NCBI RefSeq assembly: GCF_905220565.1
Contig: NC_059405.1
Coordinates: forward strand, 13,842,081-13,906,080
Source: Melitaea cinxia
Lineage: Eukaryota > Arthropoda > Insecta > Lepidoptera > Nymphalidae
DNA: 64,000 nucleotides
Direction of reading: 5' to 3'
Shown: piece by piece, positions 31,406 through 42,893 of the stretch
Layout of the letters: every line of letters starts with the position of its first letter
How positions within the stretch are numbered: position 1 is the first letter of the stretch
Position numbers and translations under genes: made by a program
The notes under the pieces: model-generated
Told to the model about the DNA's origin: nothing
The model's database searches: none
What the model saw: the letters and a program-made list of their open reading frames with translations, nothing else

Positions 31406-32440
31406 AAAATAAAAAATAAAAAATTACATTCTACCGTTAAATTATTTTCCGGTAACATATCACTTTTTAACGATTAATATAAATAGAATGATCCATCAGA
31501 TGATACAAGCATGATAGTAGTACTATCACTGACATAATCAGAAAATCGTAGGACATGTTAGCAGATTTTTATTGATCGCATAAAATAAATCACCTTAAAT
31601 GAATAATTACTGTAGAAATTCATCACGTTAAGTTAGCCATAACTATTTGGAAGTTGAACCACTCAACTGTCTTGAGTACGAAGAAAGCCTTTGTCACTGT
31701 TTCGGAGTCAAACATGTACTAGTCTATCCATAAGCCGTAGGATTACTGTCTACTTTTAGTAACAAAAGTAATATGAAAATGTGCTAAACAAAAAAAATAA
31801 AAAAGAAAGATATATGAGAATTACTCATTTCTCCTTTCATTAGTTCATTGTTCTTTTGGTCGTCTGTAATGAAAAATATTAGAAAAATATTTCATACACG
31901 TGACATCATAAAATAAAAACGAATGAATCAAACGAAAAGAATCAAATTAAATGAAAAGAATAAAATGAAATAAGAATAAATTATTTGATTTATTTTTTAT
32001 TTAATATTAAAGTAATACTTATTAAAATAAACGACTCGTTAAATAGCGTAAAATAAACGGTATATAAATGACGGTTCTCATTGAATGGAAATTCTCTTTA
32101 TAATTTCTAATTTGGAAGACGAGAGTTCGTCGAGACAAACTCGGAATAATGCTTGAAGAGAAATCCTGTAATAATTAATATAAATAGACTAAACCATTAA
32201 CGATTAATGAAGGACGAAGGAAAAGAAGGAACGAAAACTCACATCTATTTTATATAAATAAGCTGTCTTCTTGATTTTATTAAAGATGGAAACCTTTATT
32301 GGTTCTTGGGTAAAAACTTAAAACTATTTATTTAACTATATTATTTATACTCAAATCTACATTTATTGTAAATCCAATTTTTCGGAATATTATATACTAG
32401 TTGATACTGTTGATACCTATGATAAAGTCTGCGTTTTATT
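31406..32440. other. AT-rich sequence, no gene seen
   Basis: I see nothing that I can support. Confidence 0.4.
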
Positions 32441-32825
32441 AACCGACTTCCAAAAATGGAGGAGATTCTCAATTCGATTGTATTTTTTTTAATGTATGTT
32501 ACTATGTTAATATGTAGGTATGAACTTTTGACTGGGTGAATTGATTTTGATAAATTTTATTTCAATTGAAATTTGTTGTGCGTCATATGGTCCCATTTAA
32601 ATTTAATTGAGATCTGACAAACAGTTTTAGAGTTATATCTAATAATGCGTATTTACTGGACTGCTTTTTCATCACCCGACATTGTACTAAACCGCATAAC
32701 TTTTCACCGAGTTTATCGATTTTGATGATTTTTACTTTAATCGAAAGCTAATGCTTGCCATGTAGTTTTATTAATTTTTTTTAAATTTGATCGGATCTGA
32801 TTACTAATTTTTGAGCAAACCCAAT
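32441..32825 (+). mobile_element. Family A element, 3'-truncated
   Basis: It starts AACCGACTTCCAAAAATGGA and contains module A (GGTCCCATTTAAATTTAATT, AATAATGCGTATTTACTGGA) and a second, partly deleted module ending TTTTTGAGCAAAC. The closing GAAGTCGGTT and hairpin are missing. Confidence 0.65.
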
Positions 32826-32929
32826 TATTTAACCTTCAGACATGGTCGTTAATTCCTAATGTAGGCCCCTTAATTCTATTAAGAGTAACCACCAGCTAAT
32901 ACAGATACATTTTTTTTTCGTATAAATAA

Positions 32930-33030
32930 ATAATATTACATCCTCACCCGAGATGGGAATCAAACCAACAACCGCAGCAGGGTACAGGGTGCAGGGTCAG
33001 CACTACAAATTGCGCCAATGGTCTGGTCAA
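32930..33030 (-). mobile_element. tRNA-SINE family 2, diverged head
   Basis: Minus-strand sequence CATTGGCGCAATTTGTAGTG, then GTTGGTTTGATTCCCATCTC matches the A and B box region of family 2 with substitutions. The 3' body is absent. Confidence 0.6.
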
Positions 33031-33363
33031 TGTCGTTATTTATTTTATATGTGTACAAAACTACTCCGTTACGATTTTACTAAAATTGTGAATAAAGTAA
33101 TAAATGTAGTGCTTGATATTTAACATTTCGTTTTTATATATGTATATATTTTTAATATTCCTAACTTTAACATTGGCGTCATTAAGAACAAATAAGTTTC
33201 TTATGAAGAAAATTCGATTTATTAGGTTTTTTACGAACACAATTCGGTTTATCAATTTTTTTAGATCAATTCAGAAAACACTTTTCTCTTACGTCTGTAA
33301 CATGTAACAAGAGGAACATTTCCTTCAGAACAAAGACGTTCAGAATAGCATCAGGGGCAATAA
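33031..33363. other. AT-rich sequence, no gene seen
   Basis: Two overlapping short open frames on opposite strands here are AT-driven and have no motif. Confidence 0.4.
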
Positions 33364-33520
33364 TATGTAGATCATAGGTCCAAATTTAAATAGAGAAGTA
33401 TGGTTATCTCTATCTGCCTGCCTTAGCAAACGTAAACAGATTCAATATGCATTTATTCGGAACTCAGGCTTGCTTTGTTTGAATAACTTTAGAAGATTTG
33501 GCACCGTATTTGCTTTTCGC
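33364..33520 (-). repeat. Unnamed diverged repeat, partner of 14551-14690
   Basis: The reverse complement of this segment aligns with 14551-14690: GCCAAATCTTCTAAAGTTAT, TCCGAATAAATGCATATTGA and ATCTGTTTACGTT. Confidence 0.6.
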
Positions 33521-34186
33521 TAAGAATAAAAGTTGCAAAAATGCTTAAATCCGCTAATGATTTCGTTGTAAATAAAAGAATTCTCAATTAATTGATCATT
33601 TTTTGGTTATTCATTGACTGTCATCTTCTGTAGTTCAAACCTTTTCCATAAATACACTCATTAATTATAAATGTTTGTTATGCCCACATCAAATATTTGT
33701 GGTATTGTAACACTTTTAGGTGTCGCAGGGGAGTTTTTGTGTTGTTTGTGATTTTCTTTAATAGAAATCCTAAGCTTTGCCTTCATGGCCATTATTTATT
33801 TAAAAAAAGAAAATTTCTTATACTTATTTTGTATTAAAATTAATTATGTCTGGCAACAAAATTTCTTCTTGCGTTCTGTCGCACGCGCAGCCTTTGGGTC
33901 TGTCAAACGTCAAGGATTGGTTGTAGCATGGAGGGTTGTAGTGTCATTGATTATTTAATTTTCGGTAATCCACTCGAGATGTGATCACCTAAAGTTATTT
34001 TCTCGTCCGTTGGGCGTGAGCCCATATTTCTTAAATTTTAATATTAATAATGGCGTCTCCATAAATATGACTGTAATGTAAAAATGCGTCTTATCCGGTG
34101 AGATTTGAATCTGTTTTATCAGTTGATGTTTTTCTATTGGTTAAATAATTCTTTCCTAATATTGTTTATTTTTTTTATCCCGCAAC
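33521..34186. other. AT-rich sequence, no gene seen
   Basis: The patch 33850-33990 is less AT-rich (CTGTCAAACGTCAAGGATTG) without recognisable features. Confidence 0.4.
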
Positions 34187-34255
34187 TTATTAAAGATTAT
34201 TAAAAATTATTAAAGATTATTAAAAATTATTAAAAATTATTAAAAATTATTTAAA
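34187..34255. repeat. 10-bp tandem repeat (ATTATTAAAR)
   Basis: About seven units of ATTATTAAAA or ATTATTAAAG follow one another with an exact 10-base period. Confidence 0.8.
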
Positions 34256-35147
34256 GGTTCCACATTGATAACAAGATTACCCTCATTTGAACCCACATGC
34301 CTATGCTGTGGAAGCATACTTATTCAAAACATCTATTGGTTCATGGCATCACTCTGTAATACTGCAAAGAATGGGATGTCGGTGATGTTCACCATGATAC
34401 AAGAGATCCAATTATTGTGACGCTGGCAAACAGATGGACTCTCATCAACTATCGCCAATCACTACAGGTGATATCCAGAGCATATCCGGTATTGTGCCAT
34501 TTATTTATTAGTTATGTTTAAATTTAAAGACTAAAAGTAGTGAATTATGTATAATATATATTTATTTTAAAAATAGCAAGTAGTGTATAAATTTAGTATT
34601 CTGAATTATTATTGAATCTGGTAAATGTTTCTTTTTTGGTTAAATTTAGTATATTAAGTAACTGTTTAGAAAAACAATTTATTGTAGAACCACACTCTTT
34701 TTCTTTTTTTCTTTTTTGTAGCTTAACTACATTTCATCTTTTCTTTAGTTATAATAAATAATTAGTAAATCTGTGTTATGTATTTTTATTCTAAAAGCAT
34801 CATTCGTTTGTCGGAGTAATATCTTGGCGCCCTATTTAAAATAAATTTTAGATATTTATTTCGCTCCAGGGTTAACAAGACCTTACGTCCCTGTGATACT
34901 AAATTTGAAATTGATATGTATGTCTCATAGCTAGTCCGGTCAAATTTTAATGATCCAACGGGAAGCGCTGCAACGCTTAACCGAGTGTCGTTCTGAGAAA
35001 GCCTTTTTTGTTTGTCTTTGCCATATTTTTCATTCATATTCATTGAATTTTGCTAATTAACAGCCTTTGTAAGCAATAAATATAATATAATATAGACCCA
35101 TAAATACTTATTACAATTCAAAATCCAAGAAGAAAAATGCTCTTAAA
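34256..35147. other. Unassigned sequence
   Basis: The part 34260-34500 is closer to balanced base composition and may be an old retroelement fragment, but I could not match it to a family. The rest is AT-rich. Confidence 0.4.
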
Positions 35148-35410
35148 AAGACAAGGGCATAGCAGGAAATATCCTGCTTCAAATCTGGAATATCCCGAGT
35201 GGAAAAGCATCTCAACCTTACAGAAAATCACAGCTGAATAATACTGCTTTCAAGCAGTGTTGTGTTCTATGATGAGAAAGGTGAACAGAGCTCCTGATGA
35301 AGGTTGAAAGTAGGATCGGCAACGCGCATGCGAAACTTCTGATGTTGCAAGCGTCTATATTCTACACTAATCATTAGGTGAGCCGTACCTAATTGTATAA
35401 AAAAAAAGGA
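35148..35410 (+). mobile_element. Family G element, diverged copy
   Basis: AAGGGCATAGCAGGAAATAT, CCTTACAGAAAATCACAGCT, ATACTGCTTTCAAGCAGTGT, GATCGGCAACGCGCATGCG and TAGGTGAGCCGTACC preserve the family order, ending in A9. Confidence 0.7.
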
Positions 35411-36987
35411 AACTGTTCTCCTGCCAACAACATTACTGAAATGAGGATAGTATTGAAAATATTTTGTTTTAATGTTTTACTGACTCTATTTGTTAGACAA
35501 TATTCTATATTTACAATCGAACTATAAATTTAGTTATTGGTGATTTAACACTTAAAACCGTTACCCTTACATTTAGATTTGAAACGTTGTTAACCCCACG
35601 TCAAACTTCGTTAATGCAAATTTAGCGACGAACGTTGAAGATGTCCCCAATCTTACACGATAGCCAGTCCCCTAGAATTTACGACACAATAAAGGCTCGA
35701 GTCTATTCATTTTACGAGATGAATTTCATCACCGTTTTCAGTGAATCGTCTTCTAGTTATCTTTATTTAGGTTTTACGACACCTGCAAATAACATTCAGT
35801 TAAAATTTAATGGCATTATTGTAATGTTGTTTAATTATGTAAACATTTGATTTGTCTGGGATTTTATATATTTCAAAATTTAGCTTATTAATATAGGCTT
35901 TGTAATAAGTACCGGGCTTACCAAACATTAGGTCTTTTAAAATTACAACTGACTAAATAGCTAAGCATGAATGATTATTCTATTGTAAAATGTAGTTACC
36001 CCCGTATCATCCCGGACCATCCCGAATAAATGAATTCCGAAAAAGTTGTTTCATTACAAAAAAAAAAATAACTTAATTATTTTAATAAACAACACAAAAT
36101 AAAAACAATTTGAAAAAAAGTAACAAAAATCTAAATAAATATGTCTTTATCTTAATTGAAAGTAGCACAAATATTGAAGAAAGTGTACGTATTTTAGATG
36201 CCTGATGATGGTCCAATTAAGGATCGAAACGTCGCATGAATTTGCAATTAGTGGTTTGATTGGCACCTTATGTCCACTTTCCTGCGAACCGTCAAAGAAT
36301 ACTTATAACAAATGGACATAACGATAAATAATGAAAAAGTATATTTAATTTTTTTTTTGTTTCATAATAAACGAACTGATAGTCAATTTGGCACCTGAGC
36401 GATACGTTTAAGAATAATATAAAAAAATGTAAATGTAAGTCATACTGTTAATTGTTATGTAAATTAAAATTTTACAAATCGATTTTTATGTATTTTTTCA
36501 AAATATCAAAAAGCTTAGGCAATAAATTAGCACATACAAAAAAGAGTTTTAAATCAAATCAATAGTGATAAATTAGAAACCAACCAATAAATAAGCATGT
36601 GGAAAAACACTCTCGAGCTAATAGTTAAATATAAGTGTAAAAATAAAAAGGATCGTAAGTAAACATCCCACTACACTTTATAAGTGCGACCACTAAATTT
36701 CGTCGAGTTCGTGTTTTATCTGTGTCATAAAAAGAAATATTTTGATGACACGGAGAAGCTTTACGTCAGCGTAAGACTGAGATAAGGTTGACATTATTTA
36801 TGAAATACAACACTCAAGCGTATTTTATTGATAGTGTCTTTTATACTTAAAATGTGTAGCTTCTATAAATGTAATGAAATGATTAAACTATCCGAATGAA
36901 CATGGCTTTGTAGAAACGATTTATACGAATTCTTATAGCTTAAACTCTTGATGACGCAAAATATTATTTAGTTAAATTAATTTCTTT
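35411..36987. other. AT-rich sequence with one structured motif
   Basis: Apart from the hammerhead-like motif at 36202-36235, I see no gene or repeat. The open frame at 35635-35850 has no recognisable domain. Confidence 0.4.
36202..36235 (+). other. Hammerhead-ribozyme-like core motif (candidate)
   Basis: CTGATGA (36202-36208), one T, then GGTCC (36210-36214), loop AATTAA, GGATC (36221-36225) and GAAAC (36226-36230). The order CUGAUGA, stem, GAAA is the hammerhead core, and the five-base stem pairs if one G-U is allowed. The extra T beside stem II is atypical, and I could not draw convincing stems I and III with a cleavage triplet. It may equally be a conserved retroelement terminal sequence; GAAACGTCG also appears in the fragment at 13376-13450. 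Confidence 0.25.
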
Positions 36988-37110
36988 GTAATTTAATTTA
37001 ATTTAATTTACCTTTTATTGTACACATCAAAAGAAGTTTACAATTTATAAAACAATTCACAAAAAGAAATGTCTTATCGCTAAACAGCGATCTTTTCCAG
37101 ACAACCAGCT
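36988..37110 (-). mobile_element. LINE 3' tail (CTGGAAGAGATCGCT family)
   Basis: Minus strand: GGTTGTCTGGAAAAGATCGC, TGTTTAGCGATAAGACATTT, then TGTGTACAATAAAAGGTAAA and a repeated AAATT tail. It is the same family as 15165 and 39926. Confidence 0.65.
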
Positions 37111-37130
37111 TGGAGGAGATAATGTTAAAT

Positions 37131-37875
37131 AATTGTGTTTGCTCGCAAACGAAAAAAAACCGACTTCAATTACATCGACGAGTAATACAACGTAGATCGA
37201 CAAAAAAATAGTCAAGTAACTACGCGTTATCAAAGATTACTCAAAAAGTAGTTATCAGATCTCAATAAAATTTATATGTGACCACATGACAAACATCAGC
37301 TTTCGATTAAATTAAAAATTATTAAAATCGGTACACCTAGTAAAAAGTTATTGCGGATTTTCAAGAAGTTCTCTCGATTTCTCAGAGATCCCATCATTAG
37401 ATCCTGGTTTCCTTATCATGGTACTAAACTAGAGATATCTTCTTTCCAACAAAAAAAGAATTATCAAAATCGGTACACCCAGTAAAAAGTTATTGCGGAT
37501 TTTCAAGAGATTCCCTCGATTTCTCTAGGATCCCATCATCAAATCCTGGTTTCCTTATCATGGTACTAAACTAAGGATATCTCCTTTCCAACAAAAAAAA
37601 AGACTTATCAAAATCGGTACATCCAGTAGAAAGTTATGCGGTATAATACAACGTAGGTCGACAAAAAAAGCGTCAAGTAAAAACGCATTATTAGATATAA
37701 CTCCAAAAGTAGTTGTTAGATCTCAAATAAATTTAAATGGGACCAATTGACACACACCACCTTTCGATTAAAAAAAATTGTCGAAATCGGTCCACACGGT
37801 CAAAAGTTCTGATGTAACATACATAAAAAAAAATACAGTCGAATTGAGAACCTCCTCCTTTTTTGGAAGTCGGTT
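37131..37875 (-). mobile_element. Family A element, longest copy, with module C duplicated
   Basis: The minus-strand copy is complete at both ends: AACCGACTTCCAAAAAAGGA at 37875 and GAAGTCGGTTTTTTTTCG plus hairpin GTTTGC/GCAAAC at 37137-37150. Module C occurs twice in tandem (about 37343-37480 and 37488-37620), each with GATTTCTC, GATCC, GGTTTCCTTATCATGGTACT and a CTTTCCAACAAAAAAA stretch. That makes this copy roughly 140 bp longer than the one at 4595. Confidence 0.75.
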
Positions 37876-38614
37876 AAAACGCGAAAAGGGTGTACATAAT
37901 TAAAATGAAAGAAATCAGGAAGAAAACGAAATATACACATATACATGCATACATACATACACATAATTATTATAAACAACATTAACTGTACAAAAAATTA
38001 CAGAACATATTACATAATAAGATGTAAATAAACTACGCATATAAATACATATAAATATATACATACCAAGCTGCAATATTTACTAATTTTAGATGCTGCG
38101 CCTGGTGTATTTTAACTGTTTCCGATCCCATGGAAATATCGGGACTAAGCGATCTAGATGTAATTATAGACCTCAAGCGGTCATTGTACTTAGATACATT
38201 ACAATCAGTTCAGTAATATTTTTATGAAAGAGTAACAAAGATTCTAAACACCAATCCATCAATATACGCAAATTTACGCGTTTAAAGTACCAGTAGGATT
38301 TATTTATTAATAAAACTTTAATCCTATTATTTATATTTTAATAACAGTAATTTCGTCATATAATTATTTTTTCTCAGACTATTGTCTACGAGTTAAAATT
38401 GATTTCATCAATCTCTTGGCAAGCTATCAGCTTGTCCCATACACCGCTTTTTAACCCATTGACTTTTGTTTATAACCCATTATGTATTTACATATATCAA
38501 AAAGGAAATTATATAGTCATTATGTATTTATACACCTCTACTAAAGAAAATATGTCAGTAGCAATATAGACTATAACACAATATTAAATAAAAAAAATGC
38601 GTGTTTACCGATGA
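37876..38614. other. AT-rich sequence, no gene seen
   Basis: A CATA-type microsatellite lies at about 37935-37965. I see nothing else. Confidence 0.4.
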
Positions 38615-38815
38615 AAGCGCCTTATTGCCTCCACTGGTGACAAGAGGGTTGGTGCATGTTTTGCCCAGAGAATCGGCATAGCTATTCAACGGGGAAATTC
38701 TGCCAGCATTCTTGGCACAATTCCACGCGGACATGATTTATACCAAAACTGTAAATATTTAGTTCTTAAGTTGTGAATTGTAAATATGTATATTGTTTAA
38801 TAAACTATTGTTATT
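38615..38815 (+). pseudogene. C-terminal coding end of an unassigned retroelement
   Basis: A frame reads KRLIASTGDKRVGACFAQRI, GIAIQRGNSASILGTIPRGH, DLYQNCKYLVLKL and a TGA at 38774-38776, followed by an AT-rich stretch containing TTTAATAAACTATTG, which looks like a polyadenylation region. The GA.FAQRI.IAIQRGN.ASILGTIPRG block is well formed and probably conserved, but I cannot name the protein family with confidence. The frame has a stop just upstream, so only this tail survives. Confidence 0.45.
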
Positions 38816-39824
38816 ACTATAACATATTTAATATTAAAATGTTAAAGAGCTAGATTTGCCATGGCTGTCACAGAAAATCGGTATAAAGCAGTTGTTATAA
38901 AGTGGATGCTTCTCGTCCATAGCTTTTCTTCCAGCTCTTACTCTGTCCAAATATAGTTCCGGTGGCTGTGATCTTACTATCGTGCTATAATTTAAAATAA
39001 ACGCCTCAAAGTCTCCTGTAGGATCTTTTCATATGTTAGGGGTTCGAAAACACGATATACACCGATATCCATGTGCTTAAATTATAGTTTTAATCATGTT
39101 AATTAATTAGTTTTAGTGTAGCATCCGTACAAGTTAATAGTAATACAGTTTAACGTCGGTAAATATGCATTTATTTTCAGTTAAAATATAAATGTAAATT
39201 ATTGAAACTTATACTAAACATACAATTTGTATAAAGTTAAATTATTTATACATAAATATTATGTTATAGTTTGTTACCAAGGTTACAACTTTGTTTTTGC
39301 ACCTGGGGCTCGAAGTCGTTACTTGATTGGAAAGATGAAACTTGAATTTTGTTTATTAAAATAAATGTACGCTCAGAATTATGTTGTAAGCATATTATAT
39401 GTATATATAAATATACAAAACACACCAATATAAGTTGGTAAAAACGTAATTAATATCCTGTCAGAAATTAGTTAGGTTAATACGAAAAATTTATATTTTC
39501 GTAGACGCTTAAGCGAAGATTAACGCCATGCCCATAGGTATTTTCGGCACATATTAGTCTGTATTCTGGATTTAGGACCAACATTTACTGTCTAGATCGT
39601 TGTGATAATCATAGAATGTGGGGGCTTATCTTTATAGTTTGAATTCAGGGTAATGTTCAAAATACGTATCATGAACTTTATTTAGGTTTGACCGTTTAAG
39701 ATTATGTTTTATGGCGTATAAAAGTACGGCCAGACTTATAACGAAAGGGTCGCAAAAAGATTATACAAGTATAAATTTTTTGTTTAAATAATCAAAGTAT
39801 TATTTCAATATTATTTTTAACTGA
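38816..39824. other. AT-rich sequence, no gene seen
   Basis: I see nothing that I can support. Confidence 0.4.
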
Positions 39825-40420
39825 GATTGGGTACAGCGGGAAATGTTCAATATCTGGAGCAGTCTAATTGAAGAAGAACAAAGAACTCGACCTTAACGAA
39901 GTTTACAACAAAATAATATTTTTTATATATGTATGTATATGTTTGTTTATGTATGTATATGTAGTTTTATGCCTGCAAGTATGTCTATTTAAGTGTATAG
40001 TTATATATGTGTATGTGTAGTATTTAGTTATATATGTGTTTACATATTATATATTATTTTAAATTCACCTCTATGCCGCTTTATTCTTTTTCCTGTCCTT
40101 TTCTAAAGGCTGTCAGGAAGAGATCGCTCTTTAGCGATAAGACCACCTTTTGTACATTTCTTTTTTTTTGTTACACAAATTATTTTAAACGTATTGTTTC
40201 TGATTGTAAAATAAAGTATATTTGTATAATACTGCTTTTTAAGCAGTTTTGTGTTCATGTGGTGAGTAAGGTGTTCAGAGCTCCATGAGGTATTTGGGGG
40301 TAGGATCAGCAACGCGCTTGCGATGTTTCTGGTATAACAGGTGTCTATAAGCTACGGTAATTGCTTTCTATCAGGTGAGCCGTACGCTTGTTTGCTGACC
40401 GAGTTGTATATAAAAAAAAA
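39825..40420 (+). mobile_element. Family G element split by a LINE tail
   Basis: The 5' half lies at 39825-39925 (TACAGCGGGAAATGTTCAAT, GGAGCAGTCTAATTGAAG, CTCGACCTTAACGAAG, AAAATAATATT). The 3' half lies at 40228-40420 (ATAATACTGCTTTTTAAGCA, GGTGAGTAAGGTGTTCAGAG, CAACGCGCTTGCGATG, GGTGAGCCGTACGCTTGTTT, A9). The word ATAATA is present on both sides of the 300-bp insert. Confidence 0.75.
39926..40227 (+). mobile_element. LINE 3' tail inserted in a family G copy
   Basis: A TATG-rich 5' part is followed by GGCTGTCAGGAAGAGATCGC, TCTTTAGCGATAAGACCACC, TTTTGTACATTTC and AAAATAAAGTATATTTG. The closing AATAAAG-type signal matches the tail at 15165. Confidence 0.65.
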
Positions 40421-40679
40421 TATTAGGTGGAAAGCTTACAATATTAAATGTCGAAGACGATATGAGACTTTTAACTACGGTGTATGCGCTAAATGACTGA
40501 GTGTACGTATGTATGTATGTACGGGGCGTTGCATTATGATAGTAGTAAGTAATAATACATCATTAACAAATTATACACATTTTTAACAATTACGTCTGTT
40601 TACGTACAAATTTACTGTCCTCCAGTCTTAAAAAAGTATGAATATATATTTTTTTTTGTACATTATTGACATAAAACAT

Positions 40680-41104
40680 AATTGTGTTTGCAGGCAAACG
40701 AAGAAAAACCGACTTCAATTATATTGACAAGTAATACAACGTAGGTAGACGAAAAAATAGTCAAATAAATACGCATTATCAAAGATTACTCTAAAAGTTG
40801 TAATCAGATCTCGATGAAATTTAAATGTGACCACATGATAAACATCGGCTTTCGATAAAAATCATTAAAATCGGTACACCCAGTAAAAAGTTATGCGGAT
40901 TTTCGAGAGTTTCCCTCGATTTCTTTGGAATTCCATCATCAGATCCTGATTTCCTTATTATAGTACCAAACTAAGGATATCTCCTTTCCAACGAAAAAAT
41001 AATTATCAAAATCGGTTTATAAACGATGGAGTTATCCCCGAACATACATAAAAAAACATATATACGGTCGAATTGAGTAACCTCCTCCTTTTTTGAAGTC
41101 GGTT
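40680..41104 (-). mobile_element. Family A element, complete ends, single B and C modules
   Basis: Minus strand from AACCGACTTCAAAAAAGGAG (41104) to GAAGTCGGTTTTTCTTCG, hairpin GTTTGCCTGCAAAC at 40686-40699 and CACAATT. Module A is missing. A short TATATA stretch lies just inside the 5' end, in the same place as the TA arrays of the 1178 copy. Confidence 0.75.
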
Positions 41105-42457
41105 AAAAAGATACGCATAAGGTAGATAATAATAAATACCATAATAATAAATACCCTAGATAGCTGAGTTTTGCGAACTAAAATTGTTATGCTAATGTAG
41201 CGGAACTATTATTCCATAGAAATCAAATATTTATTTTATAAACACGGATTTTGGTGTAAATAGTGTTACCGCAGGGGAAATCTTGTGAACATCAACAAAT
41301 TGTTAAGATTCTGATTTCCCGAGCGTAGGAAATATGAAAAAGATTTTTTAATTATTTGCCATAAATGATACCTCTACGCTCTCTTTTCAATACGATTATT
41401 TTAATATTGTCACATTTATTTAATAAATTAACGTGATCGTCATTAAATTAAAAAATAAAGTATTATTGAAAATTGATGAAAATACGAAATTATTTATTTT
41501 TCTATACCGTTATTTATATTTATTATATCATTTCATGCCTATGTTTCTCACCTCTTTGTGTAGATATGCTTATAGTTTATTTGTATTAGTAGTATTAGTA
41601 TTGTAAGATTAGCGTTCTAAGTCAAAAAAAAAAAAATGTAGTGTCTGACGTGGCGATCTTTGTCCTACGTTTTGTATTTTTATTTTCGTGTATTTTATAA
41701 AATACTCAATACAATTTTCTTATATCAATAGATTAACAAATAAATCGTTAGTCACTTACTCGAACCCAAATACGGAGTGAATCACGAGGGAACATCTAGT
41801 TACTATGTATATTTGTAATAAGAACTTATGTAACAAACAAAAAGCACCCCTAACTTCCACTCAAACATATTTCTTCACTATATATCCGCGAATAACACAA
41901 ACACTGGATTCCCTAAAAACATAACACAAAAGTACGGAATATTTATTGAAATTTTCCATAATGTAAAAACATTTTCTACCTTCGCGTGTCCTATTTGTGT
42001 CACATGGAATACTATTAACCTGAAATAACGTCTCCACTATCCTCAAGCGGCTATACTCGTATGTTATCCGGTGCTACACAATGCACAGGAAATAGGCAGG
42101 CTTTTAACGCACCCTGTCACACTAAATTTCAATATTTGACACCATTTCTCTAACATGTTATGGTAACACGATATTAAATTTTTAGATTAACAAGGTTGTA
42201 AAAGTATAAGTGGGACTTTTTGTAATCCGTTTTTTTTATATCCTATCATTACATTAAATATTCATAAAATTATAATTTCATCTCTAAAAATTGTTAAATA
42301 AGAGCTCGGTGAAATAATGCGTTTTTAGTTAACTTTTCTGTTTGTTTTTATTTCAAATCTTATTACTACCATAAGTACGCCTGTCGGTAAATAATTTAAT
42401 TGCCTGGAAAACAATTGAATTAGGGCGTAGAGCTATGTTTATTCGTAAAATTAGTTA
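41105..42457. other. AT-rich sequence with an orphan Helitron 3' end
   Basis: TCACGAGGGAACATCTAG followed by T at 41782-41799 looks like a Helitron 3' terminus. I found no matching 5' end upstream. Nothing else is supported. Confidence 0.4.
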
Positions 42458-42500
42458 TCTACACTAATATTAAAAAGAGGAAAGGTTTGATTTTTGTTTG
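42458..42500 (+). mobile_element. Helitron 5' end fragment
   Basis: TCTACACTAATATTAAAAAG, AGGAAAGGTTTGATTTTTG after A matches the TC-type Helitron start. The Helitron sequence breaks off after about 55 bases. Confidence 0.5.
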
Positions 42501-42893
42501 TTTGTAATTGATATGTACGATTTTATTTTTGTGTTATATACGAAACGTAACCCTCTCTCTTTCAATCTTCACTAACGTATATATCCCTCTCAACTTCCGA
42601 TTGTCTTGCTCGATTACACTTTTCGCAATGCTCGCGTCACGTATTCACCAGCCTACTCCCCACCACCACCTGTTTTCCAGCGGCACCTTAGTGAGGACGC
42701 CATAGCCCTTTACACCCGACTTGATATGATAGTGAGACTTGATTTTCAAAAATTCTGGCGCGTACGCAAATCGATTTTTCGAGACGCAACCGGCCTCGAT
42801 AGATCGTGAGACTATCCTTTTCTTAGAAAAATATCGCGTGGGCCTCTTGTGATCATATTTGAACCTGGTAGTCGCCCGTAACCACAGTGAAGG

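Noticed and set aside
31132..31407. 91-codon open frame overlapping another on the opposite strand
   Set aside because: Neither frame shows a domain and both lie in a probable repeat; opposite-strand overlap at this length is expected by chance.
32380..32410. Possible Helitron terminus (ATATACTAGTTGATA)
   Set aside because: CTAG is present but the adjoining GC-rich 3' sequence typical of the other Helitrons is missing.
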